Shown here piece after piece: positions 55,997 through 64,000 of a DNA stretch of 64,000 nt. The stretch covers positions 20,601 through 84,600 of the forward strand of contig NZ_PHNT01000012.1 in assembly GCF_002834145.1 (NCBI RefSeq). The letters are read 5' to 3'. The notes below the pieces were generated by a model. The model was not told where the DNA came from and did no database searches. It saw nothing but the letters and a program-made list of their open reading frames with translations. Numbering within the stretch: the stretch's first letter is position 1; each line of letters begins with the position of its first letter. Origin of the DNA: Roseovarius salinarum (GTDB taxonomy: Bacteria; Pseudomonadota; Alphaproteobacteria; Rhodobacterales; Rhodobacteraceae). Position numbers and translations under genes: made by a program.

Positions 55997-57754
55997 ATGA
56001 CGAAATTCGACAAGAGCAAGCTGCCCAGCCGCTACGTGACCGAGGGGCCGGCACGGGCGCCGCACCGCTCGTATTATTACGCGATGGGCATGACCGAAGA
56101 GGAGATCCACCAGCCGCTGGTGGGTGTCGCCACCTGCTGGAACGAGGCAGCGCCGTGCAACATCGCGCTGGCCCGCCAGGCGCAGGCGGTCAAGGGCGGC
56201 GTGAAGGAGGCCCACGGCACGCCCCGCGAATTCACCACGATCACCGTGACCGACGGCATCGCCATGGGCCACGAGGGCATGCGCTCGAGCCTCGCCAGCC
56301 GCGAGGCCATCGCCGACACGGTCGAACTCACGATGCGCGGGCATTGCTACGACGCGCTGGTCGGGCTCGCCGGCTGCGACAAGAGCCTGCCGGGCATGAT
56401 GATGGCGATGGTGCGCCTCAACGTGCCAAGCGTTTTCATCTATGGTGGCTCGATCCTTCCGGGCAAGGCACCGCAGGTCGACGAGATCCCCGAGGATTTC
56501 CGCACCCGCGACCTGACCGTCCAGGACATGTTCGAGGCGGTGGGCCGTCACCAGAACAAGGAACTTTCCGACAAGGCGCTGGAGATGCTGGAGCGCGTGG
56601 CCTGCCCCAGCGCGGGTGCCTGCGGCGGGCAGTTCACCGCCAACACGATGGCCTGCGTGTCCGAGGCGATCGGGCTTGCGCTGATGAACTCCTCGGGCAT
56701 GCCCGCGCCCTATGAATCGCGTGACCAGTACGGCGAGGCCTCGGGCCATGCCGTCATGAACCTGCTGGATCGCAACATCCGCGCGCGCGACGTCGTCACC
56801 CCCGAGAGCCTGGAGAACGCGGCGCGCGTCGTCGCCTGCACCGGCGGGTCGACGAACGCCGGCCTGCACCTGCCGGCAATTGCCCACGAGGCAGGCATCG
56901 AGTTCTATCTCGAGGACGTCTGCGACATCTTCCGCGACACCCCCTATTTCGTCGATCTCAAGCCGGGCGGGCAGTTCGTCGCCAAGGACCTGTTCGATGC
57001 CGGCGGCATCCCGGTGGTGATGAAGGAACTGCGCAAGGCCGGGCTCATTCACGAGGATTGCGTGACCGCCAGCGGCAACAGCATCGGCGAGGAACTCGAC
57101 CGGATCGACCGCGAGGCCGACGGCCGCGTGATCCATCCCATCGAGACGCCGATCACCAAGACCGGCGGCGTCGTCGGCCTGAAGGGCAACCTCGCGCCGG
57201 AAGGCGCCATCGTGAAGGTCGCCGGGATCGCCGCGGAGAACCAGGTGTTCACCGGCCCCGCGCGCGTCTTCGAATGCGAAGAGGACGCCTTTGCCGCCGT
57301 GAAGGCGCGCGAATACGAGGAGGGCGAGGTGATCGTCATCCGCAACGAGGGTCCCGCCGGCGGCCCCGGCATGCGCGAGATGCTGGCCACGACCGCCGCA
57401 TTGTCGGGCCAGGGCATGGGCAAGAAGGTCGCCCTGATTACCGACGGCCGGTTCTCGGGCGCCACGCGCGGCTTCTGCGTGGGCCATGTCGGCCCGGAGG
57501 CCGCGCACGGCGGCGCGATCGCACTGCTGCGCAACGGTGACAGCGTCACCATCGACGCCATCAAGGGCGAACTGTCAGTCGACCTGTCCGGCGACGAACT
57601 GGAACGGCGCAAGGCGGACTGGCCCGGCGCGCGCGAAACCACCTATTCGTCGGGCGCTCTGTGGAAATACGCGCAGCTTGTCGGGGCGACCTACAAGGGC
57701 GCGGTCACGCATCCCGGCGCCAAGGCCGAACGCCATGTCTACATGGACATCTGA
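55997..57754 (+). CDS. ilvD: Dihydroxy-acid dehydratase
   Basis: This 585-residue Fe-S enzyme catalyses the third step of valine, isoleucine and leucine synthesis. Cluster ligands lie in [20 protein letters not shown] and [16 protein letters not shown]. The C-terminal [10 protein letters not shown] is typical. The length is normal. ATG 55997 has a weak GGGGAG site. The lipoprotein gene overlaps its end by 20 bases. Confidence 0.96.
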   Translation: MTKFDKSKLPSRYVTEGPARAPHRSYYYAMGMTEEEIHQPLVGVATCWNEAAPCNIALARQAQAVKGGVKEAHGTPREFTTITVTDGIAMGHEGMRSSLASREAIADTVELTMRGHCYDALVGLAGCDKSLPGMMMAMVRLNVPSVFIYGGSILPGKAPQVDEIPEDFRTRDLTVQDMFEAVGRHQNKELSDKALEMLERVACPSAGACGGQFTANTMACVSEAIGLALMNSSGMPAPYESRDQYGEASGHAVMNLLDRNIRARDVVTPESLENAARVVACTGGSTNAGLHLPAIAHEAGIEFYLEDVCDIFRDTPYFVDLKPGGQFVAKDLFDAGGIPVVMKELRKAGLIHEDCVTASGNSIGEELDRIDREADGRVIHPIETPITKTGGVVGLKGNLAPEGAIVKVAGIAAENQVFTGPARVFECEEDAFAAVKAREYEEGEVIVIRNEGPAGGPGMREMLATTAALSGQGMGKKVALITDGRFSGATRGFCVGHVGPEAAHGGAIALLRNGDSVTIDAIKGELSVDLSGDELERRKADWPGARETTYSSGALWKYAQLVGATYKGAVTHPGAKAERHVYMDI

Positions 57755-58502
57755 CAAGCCACCCCGATCCACGCACCTTGGCGCCTTCGTCGCAGCGGCC
57801 ATTGCACTCGGCGGCTGCATGAACACCGAAGGCGGCGAGGGGCAGGTCTTCGGTTTCCTGCGTCCCGACGCGACGTCGCAGGAGGCACGGCAACAAGCGC
57901 CGCGAAGGGTATCGTTCTTCGACGGCGACGTCGTTGCCGCCGCACCCCGCGGCTATTGCGTGGCGCCCGACAGCGTCGAACGCGGCCGCGAGGGCGGGTT
58001 CGCCATCCTCGCGAAATGCGAGAACCTGACCGGGCAGCCCGGTCCACCGGTGGACGCGGTCGTGATGACGGTCTCGGTCCTGCCCGCGCGGGCGGAGGTG
58101 ACCCAGCCGCGCGCCGCGACGCTGGGCCGGTCGATGTCACCCGTGCGGGTGCTGGACGAGTTCGACCGCGACGGGCTGGCGGTCGTGCACCTGGCGTCGG
58201 GCGGACACGAGGTTCTGCCCGAGGGGGACCCCCGGTACTGGCGGGGCGCGATGGTGGTCAACGGCCACCTGACAGGCCTTGCGGTCTACGCGCCCGAGGG
58301 CAGCGACGCCGCCGGCGACAAGGGGCGGCGCCTGATCCTGTCGCTCGGCCGTCACCTGCGCAACGCCAGCCCCGACCGCCCCCCTGCGCAAACCGACCGG
58401 GCCGCGGCCGGGACAGAGGAGCGCCCCGAGGATGAAACGCGCCGGAGGCGCCCGGCCGGGCTGGGCGGGTTGCTGCGGGGATTGTTCGGTGGTGAAGGTT
58501 AA
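57735..58502 (+). CDS. Hypothetical lipoprotein
   Basis: This 255-residue protein has an N-terminal signal ending in a lipobox (IALGGC, Cys about residue 28), so it is probably membrane-anchored. The mature part has a beta-rich stretch ([24 protein letters not shown]) with two Cys and ends in a basic, Arg/Pro-rich tail with [12 protein letters not shown]. No known family. It overlaps ilvD by 20 bases in another frame. Confidence 0.75.
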   Translation: MSTWTSDKPPRSTHLGAFVAAAIALGGCMNTEGGEGQVFGFLRPDATSQEARQQAPRRVSFFDGDVVAAAPRGYCVAPDSVERGREGGFAILAKCENLTGQPGPPVDAVVMTVSVLPARAEVTQPRAATLGRSMSPVRVLDEFDRDGLAVVHLASGGHEVLPEGDPRYWRGAMVVNGHLTGLAVYAPEGSDAAGDKGRRLILSLGRHLRNASPDRPPAQTDRAAAGTEERPEDETRRRRPAGLGGLLRGLFGGEG

Positions 58503-58560
58503 CCCACTGGAAGCGACGCGGCGGGCAGGATAAGAAGGACCGGGAAAGAAACGGGCAGGC

Positions 58561-59334
58561 ATGCTGGGACGAGTCAACCGGATTCTCGACGCGATCCACC
58601 ACCGGCGCAGCCTGCGTCGCTGGACCCGCGTGTCGCGCCGGGCGCGCGACATGCCGTTGCCACGGCTGCGCGTGGAAGAGGAACGCGCCCGCCAGCTCTG
58701 GCAGCGGCTCAACGAAACCCTGCACGTCGCGGGCGAACGGCTGGCGCTGCCGCACATCGGCTCGAACGCCTTTCCCAAGCCGCAGGGCACGACATGGGCC
58801 TGGCGGCCGGCCCTCTGGCGCGGCCCGCTCGACCGCCCGGGCATGTCGTCTGTCGAAAACAACTCGGGCCTTGGCGACGAGGTCATCCTGTTTCACGACT
58901 GTGCCAAGTCCGAACTGACGCTGCGACAACTGCGCAACCAGCGCGAGGCGGACCTCGCCCCCTATGGTCTGCGCCTTGATGTTTTCGCCTTCGACGGCTC
59001 CTTCCTGTCCCTCGTTGTCCACCTGCCCGAAGCGGCGGTGGACGGGCTGCGCAAGCAGGACCTGATCCGCATGAACACCATCGTCGAAATGGAAAAGCCG
59101 CTCGAGATCTTCGCGCGCCTGAACGTCAAGCACGGCCCGAACACCGAACAGATCGTCCGCGAACTGCCCCTTCACCAGGACGACATCACCGTCGAGTTCG
59201 ACCTCGCCTATACCAAGCTCAACGAGAAACGTGTCGAACGCGCCTGGGTCGACCTGATTTTCGAGAACCCACAGATGAACCAGGTTGTCCTGCGCGACCT
59301 GACCTTCTGCCGCCACCCGCGCGCCGAAATCTGA
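58561..59334 (+). CDS. DUF6478-type hypothetical protein
   Basis: This 257-residue soluble protein has a basic N-terminus (RRSLRRWTRVSRRARD) and features such as PHIGSNAFPKPQGTTWAWRPALW and FAFDGSFLSLVVHLP. It resembles Rhodobacterales proteins that I believe are called DUF6478; function unknown. It is followed 12 bases later by the 122-residue gene, so they form a pair. The name assignment is tentative. Confidence 0.65.
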   Translation: MLGRVNRILDAIHHRRSLRRWTRVSRRARDMPLPRLRVEEERARQLWQRLNETLHVAGERLALPHIGSNAFPKPQGTTWAWRPALWRGPLDRPGMSSVENNSGLGDEVILFHDCAKSELTLRQLRNQREADLAPYGLRLDVFAFDGSFLSLVVHLPEAAVDGLRKQDLIRMNTIVEMEKPLEIFARLNVKHGPNTEQIVRELPLHQDDITVEFDLAYTKLNEKRVERAWVDLIFENPQMNQVVLRDLTFCRHPRAEI

Positions 59335-59346
59335 CGGAGGCCCGCC

Positions 59347-59715
59347 ATGAGCGACCTGACACTGACCAAGACACGGCTGTCCGAAGGGGTCTGGGAGGGC
59401 GTCATCACCGGCGCAGCCGAACGCCCGCGGATCAGCGTGACCCACCTGGGCCGCCAGGTGGACAACGTGACGCTGCAGCAAGACGGTGACGCGGGCCGCT
59501 GGCGCCTGCGCGTCCCGGTGCCCGCGCACCTGATTTCGGACGGCGTGCAGACCTTCCTGGTGCACGACGACGACGCGGGCGAGACGCTGGAAAGCTTCAC
59601 CCTGATCGCCGGCGACGCCCTGGGCCACGACATCCGCGCCGAGGTTGCGCTGCTGCGCGAGGAGCTCGACATGCTCAAGCGCGCCTTCCGCCGGCACTGC
59701 CTGGAAACGATGTAG
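59347..59715 (+). CDS. Hypothetical 122-residue protein
   Basis: A small beta-rich protein (RLSEGVWEGVITGAAERPRI, then DNVTLQQDGDAGRWRLRVPVP) with a C-terminal helix (EVALLREELDMLKRAFRRH) that could form a coiled coil. I do not recognise it. ATG 59347 follows GGAGG. It probably works with the upstream DUF6478-type protein. Confidence 0.7.
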   Translation: MSDLTLTKTRLSEGVWEGVITGAAERPRISVTHLGRQVDNVTLQQDGDAGRWRLRVPVPAHLISDGVQTFLVHDDDAGETLESFTLIAGDALGHDIRAEVALLREELDMLKRAFRRHCLETM

Positions 59716-59776
59716 ACCGGACGGCCTACGCAGAAGGTTCCGCCCTCGATCGAATCCTCCACCGGCAGGCCATCAT

Positions 59777-59815
59777 CGGCGCGCCACCGGCCTCATGGAC
59801 GGTTGCGGCGCGCCG
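59777..59815. terminator. Hairpin between convergent genes
   Basis: A perfect 9-bp stem (CGGCGCGCC at 59777-59785, GGCGCGCCG at 59807-59815) with a further ACCG/CGGT pairing inside lies between the 122-residue gene and rmuC. There is no T-tract; it is a possible bidirectional end. Confidence 0.5.
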
Positions 59816-59822
59816 AAGCGCC

Positions 59823-60992
59823 TCAGCCCTCGTTGCTCAGCGGCACGACCCGCGGTTCGGTTTCCGGCGCCAGTTCCTCGAAATCGAAGTTGTCCAGTCG
59901 CCTGGCCCGCCGGCCGGCCTTGTCCGCGGAGATCTTGATGTCCGAGATGTCCTTGGCGGCCTGTCCGAAGTGGCGATCGAGGTTCTCGACCCGCGTGCCC
60001 AGCCGCTCCACGTCGGCGAACAGAAGCCCCAGCTCGCGGCGGATCGCGCCGGCCTGCTCGCGCATCCGCGCGTCCTTGAGGATGGCCCGCATGGTATTCA
60101 GCGTCGCCATGCAGGTGGTGGGCGAGACGATCCAGACCCGCAGGGCGAAGCCCTCGCGCACGACCTCGGCGAAATTGGCGTGCAACTCGGCATAGACGGC
60201 CTCTGACGGCAGGAACATCAGCGCCCCGTCCGCCGTCTCGCCCTCGACGATGTAGCGCTCGGCGATGTCCTTGAGGTGCTTGCGCACCGCCGTGCGCAGC
60301 CCCTTTGCGGCCTCCTGCACGTCGCGGTCGGTCTGTGCGTTGCGCAGCGCCTCGTAGGCTTCCAGCGGGAACTTGCTGTCGATCGCGATCGGCCCCGGCG
60401 GATCCGGAAGGTGGATCAGGCAGTCCGCGCGCCGCCCGTTCGACAGCGTCTGCTGCAGGCTGTAGCTGTCAGACGGCAGCGCCTTCGAGACGATGTCGGT
60501 CAACTGGATCTCGCCGAAGGCGCCGCGCGTCTGCTTGTTGCTCAGGATGTCCTGCAGGGTCAGAACGTCGCCCGACAGCTTGGTGATGTTCTCTTGCGCC
60601 TTGTCGATGGCATTGAGCCGCTGCTGCAGCTCGCCCAGCGATTGCGCGGTGCGCCGCGCCGATCCCTGGAGGTTCTCGTTGAGCTCGCCGGAGACCTGCG
60701 ACAGCCGCTTTTCCATGAGGTGCAGCATGTTGGACTGCGCCGAGGCCTGCGCCTCGGAAACATGGTTGAGCCCGCCGGCCAGCTGCTGCTGGCCCTCGCT
60801 GAGCCCCTCCACGCGCTGGCCCATCTGCGCCACCTGCCGCGCCAGAGGCTCGGTCGCCCGGGCCGAACGCGCCGCCGCCCGCAGCGCGAGCAGCAGCAAC
60901 AGGACGATCAGCAGCAGAACGCCGCCGCCCGCCAGCGCGGCCACCACCAGCGGGTCGTCCAGCGCGTAGGTTTGTCCGCCGATCTCGATCAT
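59823..60992 (-). CDS. rmuC: DNA recombination protein RmuC
   Basis: This 389-residue protein has an N-terminal membrane helix ([13 protein letters not shown]), a long coiled coil (about 50-150), and the RmuC nuclease-like domain ([34 protein letters not shown]). RmuC limits inversions and certain recombination events. It overlaps the end of mutL by ATGA, so the two DNA-maintenance proteins are co-translated. Confidence 0.92.
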   Translation of the reverse strand: MIEIGGQTYALDDPLVVAALAGGGVLLLIVLLLLLALRAAARSARATEPLARQVAQMGQRVEGLSEGQQQLAGGLNHVSEAQASAQSNMLHLMEKRLSQVSGELNENLQGSARRTAQSLGELQQRLNAIDKAQENITKLSGDVLTLQDILSNKQTRGAFGEIQLTDIVSKALPSDSYSLQQTLSNGRRADCLIHLPDPPGPIAIDSKFPLEAYEALRNAQTDRDVQEAAKGLRTAVRKHLKDIAERYIVEGETADGALMFLPSEAVYAELHANFAEVVREGFALRVWIVSPTTCMATLNTMRAILKDARMREQAGAIRRELGLLFADVERLGTRVENLDRHFGQAAKDISDIKISADKAGRRARRLDNFDFEELAPETEPRVVPLSNEG

Positions 60993-62851
60993 CGCCGCCC
61001 GAACAGTTTCTCGATATCCGCCAGCTGCAGTTCCACGTAGGTGGGACGGCCGTGGTTGCACTGGCCCGACAGCGGCGTCGCTTCCATCTCCCGCAGCAGG
61101 CCGTTCATCTCCTCCGCGGTCATGCGGCGGCCCGACCGGACGGAGCCGTGGCAGGCCATGCGGCTGAGGACCGCGTCGAGCCGCGTGCGCAGCCCCTCGG
61201 CCCCCGTGGCCCCGTCATCGAGTTCGTCGAGCACGTCGCGTAGCAGCGCGGCGGCATCCACCGGGCCGAGGATCGCCGGCGTCTCGCGCACCGCCACGGC
61301 GCCGCCGCCGAAGGCCTCGATCCCCAGTCCGAGCGTGGCAAGGTCATCGGCCATGGCCAGCAACCGGGCGGCGCGTGGCTGGTCGAGCTCCACGATCTCG
61401 GGGATCAGCAGCGCCTGCGCGGACACCCCCTTTTCGGCCACCTGCGACTTGAGCCGCTCGTAGACCAGCCGCTCGTGGGCCGCGTGCTGGTCGACGATCA
61501 CGATGCCCTCCCCGGTCTGGGCCACGATGTAATTCTCGTGGAGTTGCGCGCGCGCGGCGCCGAGCGGCCGGTGCCCTTGCGCGGGTTCGTCGTGGGCCGG
61601 CGCGGCGTCGGCAGTGGCCGGCGCGGGCTCCACCCGCCCGCTGAAGCCGTCGGCCATCTCGGCGAACCCGGGCGCCTGCGCGGCATGGGCCGCGGCCCGC
61701 GCCTGCGGGCCGGGCCGGTCCATCTGGTAGACACGCGCGTCCTGCGGCGCCGCGCGCACCGCGCCCAGCGCGCCGTCGGAGACGGTCGGGGCCGACCGGT
61801 GCCCGGCCTCCGCCAGCGCGTGCCGCAACCCCGAGACAACGAGGCCGCGCGCCACGCCCGCGTCGCGGAACCTCACCTCGGCCTTGGCGGGGTGCACGTT
61901 GACGTCCACCATCTGCGGGTCGCAGGACAGGAAAAGCGCCGCCGCCGGGTGCCGGTCGCGGCTCATCACGTCGCTGTAGGCCGCGCGCAGCGCGCCGGTG
62001 AGCATCTTGTCGCGCACCGGGCGGCCGTTGACGAAGACGAACTGCGCCACCGCCGCACCACGCGAATAGGTGGGCAGCCCGGCATAGCCGGTCATGCGCA
62101 GCCCCTCGCGTTCGGCGTCGACCGCCACGGCGTTGTCCACGAACTCCCGCCCCATGATCCGCGCGAGACGCCCCCGAAGCGCGTCGAACAGGTCTCCCGT
62201 TTCGGGGTCGGCGCGGAAGGTCACCCGCCCCGCGCCGCCGCCCGAGACGTCGCGCAGGGTGAACCCAACGAAGGGTTCGGCCATCGCCAGCCGCTTGACC
62301 ACGTCCGTGATCGCCTGCGCCTCGCCGCGGTCGGTGCGCAGGAACTTCAGCCGCGCGGGGGTGGCATGGAACAGGTCGCGCAGCGTGACGATTGTGCCGG
62401 CGGTCAGCGCGGCGGGTTTCACCGCCCCCATCTGCCCGCCGGTCACCACGATCTCGGCCGCCCGGGCACCGGGCACCCGCGAGGTTATGGTCAGCCGCCC
62501 CACCGCGCCGAGGCTTGGCAGCGCCTCGCCCCGGAATCCGAAAGTGTGGATGTCCAGCAGGTCGGCGCCGTCGATCTTCGATGTCGCGTGACGCGCCAGC
62601 GCCAGCGGCAGGTCGTCGGCGGCGATGCCGCATCCGTCGTCGGCCACGCGGATCAGCGTCTTGCCGCCGTCGGCATAGGCGATCTCGACGCGTCTCGCAC
62701 CCGCGTCCAGCGCGTTCTCGACCAGTTCCTTGACGGCCGAGGCCGGGCGTTCCACCACTTCGCCGGCGGCGATGCGGTTGATCGCCGACTCGTCGAGTTG
62801 CCGGATCGTGGCGGGCGTGACACGGTGCATATTGGGGCTGACATCGTTCAT
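60989..62851 (-). CDS. mutL: DNA mismatch repair protein MutL
   Basis: This 620-residue protein has the GHKL ATPase motifs ([29 protein letters not shown]). The C-terminal domain carries [12 protein letters not shown] and CNHGRP, the latent endonuclease residues absent from E. coli MutL, as expected in bacteria without MutH. The middle linker is Ala/Pro-rich. ATG 62851 is used; ATG 62830 is also possible. First gene of a mutL-rmuC pair. Confidence 0.95.
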   Translation of the reverse strand: MNDVSPNMHRVTPATIRQLDESAINRIAAGEVVERPASAVKELVENALDAGARRVEIAYADGGKTLIRVADDGCGIAADDLPLALARHATSKIDGADLLDIHTFGFRGEALPSLGAVGRLTITSRVPGARAAEIVVTGGQMGAVKPAALTAGTIVTLRDLFHATPARLKFLRTDRGEAQAITDVVKRLAMAEPFVGFTLRDVSGGGAGRVTFRADPETGDLFDALRGRLARIMGREFVDNAVAVDAEREGLRMTGYAGLPTYSRGAAVAQFVFVNGRPVRDKMLTGALRAAYSDVMSRDRHPAAALFLSCDPQMVDVNVHPAKAEVRFRDAGVARGLVVSGLRHALAEAGHRSAPTVSDGALGAVRAAPQDARVYQMDRPGPQARAAAHAAQAPGFAEMADGFSGRVEPAPATADAAPAHDEPAQGHRPLGAARAQLHENYIVAQTGEGIVIVDQHAAHERLVYERLKSQVAEKGVSAQALLIPEIVELDQPRAARLLAMADDLATLGLGIEAFGGGAVAVRETPAILGPVDAAALLRDVLDELDDGATGAEGLRTRLDAVLSRMACHGSVRSGRRMTAEEMNGLLREMEATPLSGQCNHGRPTYVELQLADIEKLFGRR

Positions 62852-63016
62852 ACCCCAAAACCTAGCACGTCACGCGCCGGCAACGCCAGAGCGGACGCCG
62901 CATGACAAGGTCGAATCGTCCGCGCCCGAAGAGGAATCCCGCCGACGCAGGTTGGCAGCGAGACACATTCAATTACATGCATGCAGAATTTCGATCAAAG
63001 CAGGAGACACCACCCC

Positions 63017-63916
63017 ATGTTCAACCGCACCAGCCGCAGCAACGGCGCCGCCTCGCCCGTCGTCACGGGCTTTCATGATCCGGCAACCGGCAGCATCCAG
63101 TACGTCGCCCACGACCCCGCCACGAAGAAGGCCGCGCTGATCGATGTCGTGCTCGACTTCGACCCACAGCACGCGCGCACCTCGACCGAATCGGCACAGG
63201 CCGCTCTCGACCATGTCCGGCGCGAGGGGCTGGAGGTCGAATGGGTCCTCGACACGCATCCGCACGCCGACCATTTCATGGCGTCCGCCTGGCTCAAGCA
63301 GCAGACCGGCGCGCCTGCCGCCATCGGCGCCAAGGTGCGCGACATCGCCAAGCTGTGGGAGGATTTCTATCACCTGCCCGGCACCTTCGACCCCGACCGG
63401 GACTTCGACCGGCTGTTCGAGGATGGTGACAGCTTCAAGCTGGGCGACCTGGACGTGAAGGTCATGCTGTCGCCCGGCCACACGCTTGGCTCGATAACCT
63501 ACCTGGTGGGCGACGACGCCGCCTTCGTCCACGACACGTTCATGCACGTCGACGTGGGCACCTCGCGTGCGGATTTCCCGGGCGGTTCGTCCGACATGCT
63601 GTATGACAGCCTGCAAACGATCCTGTCTCTGCCCGACGACACCCGGCTGTTCATCGGCCACGACTACCCGCCGGTGGGCGACCGGCAGGAGGCCGCGTGG
63701 GAGGCCACGGTCGCCGCGCACAAGGCGAAAAACCCGCACGTCGGCGGCGGCACTGCGCGTGAAGACTACGTGAAATTGCGCGACGCGCGCGACGCGACAC
63801 TTGGCCTGCCCGACCGGATGCTGCACGCTTTGCAGGTGAACCTGCGGGGCGGCCGCCTGCCCGAGCCCGAGTCCGACGGGCACAGCTACTTCAAGATCCC
63901 TGCGAACCGCTTCTGA
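63017..63916 (+). CDS. MBL-fold metallo-hydrolase (persulfide dioxygenase-like)
   Basis: This 299-residue enzyme of the metallo-beta-lactamase fold has the ligand set DTHPHADHFMAS, LSPGHTLGS, VHDTFMHVD and IGHDYPP. This is the ETHE1/BlhA-type pattern, which oxidises glutathione persulfide or a related sulfur compound. A downstream gene that looks like a rhodanese supports a sulfur role. ATG 63017 follows AGGAGA; an upstream ATG at 62981 is in frame but less likely. Confidence 0.85.
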   Translation: MFNRTSRSNGAASPVVTGFHDPATGSIQYVAHDPATKKAALIDVVLDFDPQHARTSTESAQAALDHVRREGLEVEWVLDTHPHADHFMASAWLKQQTGAPAAIGAKVRDIAKLWEDFYHLPGTFDPDRDFDRLFEDGDSFKLGDLDVKVMLSPGHTLGSITYLVGDDAAFVHDTFMHVDVGTSRADFPGGSSDMLYDSLQTILSLPDDTRLFIGHDYPPVGDRQEAAWEATVAAHKAKNPHVGGGTAREDYVKLRDARDATLGLPDRMLHALQVNLRGGRLPEPESDGHSYFKIPANRF

Positions 63917-63937
63917 AACCCAGCGAGGACCCCACAG

Positions 63938-64000
63938 ATGAAAACGGAAAAGATCGACGGCGCGACCTTCGAGACCTGGAGCGTCGAGGAGGTTGCCAAG
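63938..64000 (+). CDS. Start of a probable rhodanese-domain gene (cut by window edge)
   Basis: Twenty-one codons are present (MKTEKIDGATFETWSVEEVAK). The WSVEEVAK ending is typical of the start of a rhodanese domain, which would fit the sulfur-related gene 21 bases upstream. The rest lies outside the window, so the call is tentative. Confidence 0.5.
   Translation, partial: MKTEKIDGATFETWSVEEVAK

Overview
This window reads as chromosomal DNA of a high-GC alphaproteobacterium of the Rhodobacteraceae (roseobacter/Rhodobacter group). The support is an RpoE-ChrR singlet-oxygen module with its target operon, an rrn promoter and leader of the kind I associate with this family, a class I PHA synthase, paired bacterial saccharopine dehydrogenases, GANTC (CcrM-type) site clusters, and the recurring GAGTATTT..GGCAAGATGAA intergenic motif. 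I see no phage, insertion sequence, plasmid or CRISPR signature. It looks like ordinary core chromosome with a small decayed surface-polysaccharide patch near the left end.

Layout. 1-385: promoter and leader of an rRNA operon read leftwards; the 16S gene should start just outside the window. 386-683: non-coding, with one perfect DnaA box and six GANTC sites. 684-5160: an FMN glutamate-synthase-like membrane protein, an asparagine-synthase-like pseudogene with two in-frame stops, and two tandem fasciclin genes. 5201-9990 (minus): methyltransferase, DXD glycosyltransferase, sulfotransferase-like protein and a hydrolase-glycosyltransferase fusion, probably a surface glycan locus. 10135-18082: clpB with a heat-shock promoter and terminator, pyrF, a membrane protein, a Nudix hydrolase, dinB with a Cys4 extension, an N-formylglutamate amidohydrolase, tRNA-Val(GAC) and ribosomal protein L36. 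18174-24000: phaC, a secreted peptidoglycan-binding repeat protein, a PaaK-like ligase, and a divergent gene with a duplicated domain; the ligase and that gene share a palindromic operator candidate.

24069-34377 holds a branched-chain-type ABC importer (livF, livK, livM, a small membrane protein, livH, livG) whose first gene is an acyl-CoA synthetase. It is divergent from a PAS hybrid histidine kinase and an OmpR-type regulator. The likely theme is sensing, importing and CoA-activating a carboxylic acid. 34455-42418: a MAPEG protein, a Zn-dependent amidohydrolase with an N-terminal frameshift, an orphan NAD-type formate dehydrogenase alpha subunit, a histidine phosphatase, the two saccharopine dehydrogenases and a DUF3775 protein.

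42485-48509 is the sigma-E island: rpoE-chrR on the plus strand and, divergently, a five-gene overlapping operon (FAD oxidoreductase, DUF1365, MFS carrier, DUF3833, SDR). Both directions have a TGATC-N18-TAA-like promoter. 48609-52261: an old-yellow-enzyme/dienoyl-CoA reductase, a DUF4399 protein and a LysR regulator. 52262-52661 lies between two convergent genes yet carries a promoter with three GCGAATC copies, a short ORF and a terminator, which together suggest an unannotated small RNA or mini-gene. 52662-64000: folC-accD, a CPBP protease, ilvD with a lipoprotein, a DUF6478-type pair, rmuC-mutL, a persulfide-dioxygenase-like metallo-hydrolase and the start of a probable rhodanese gene.
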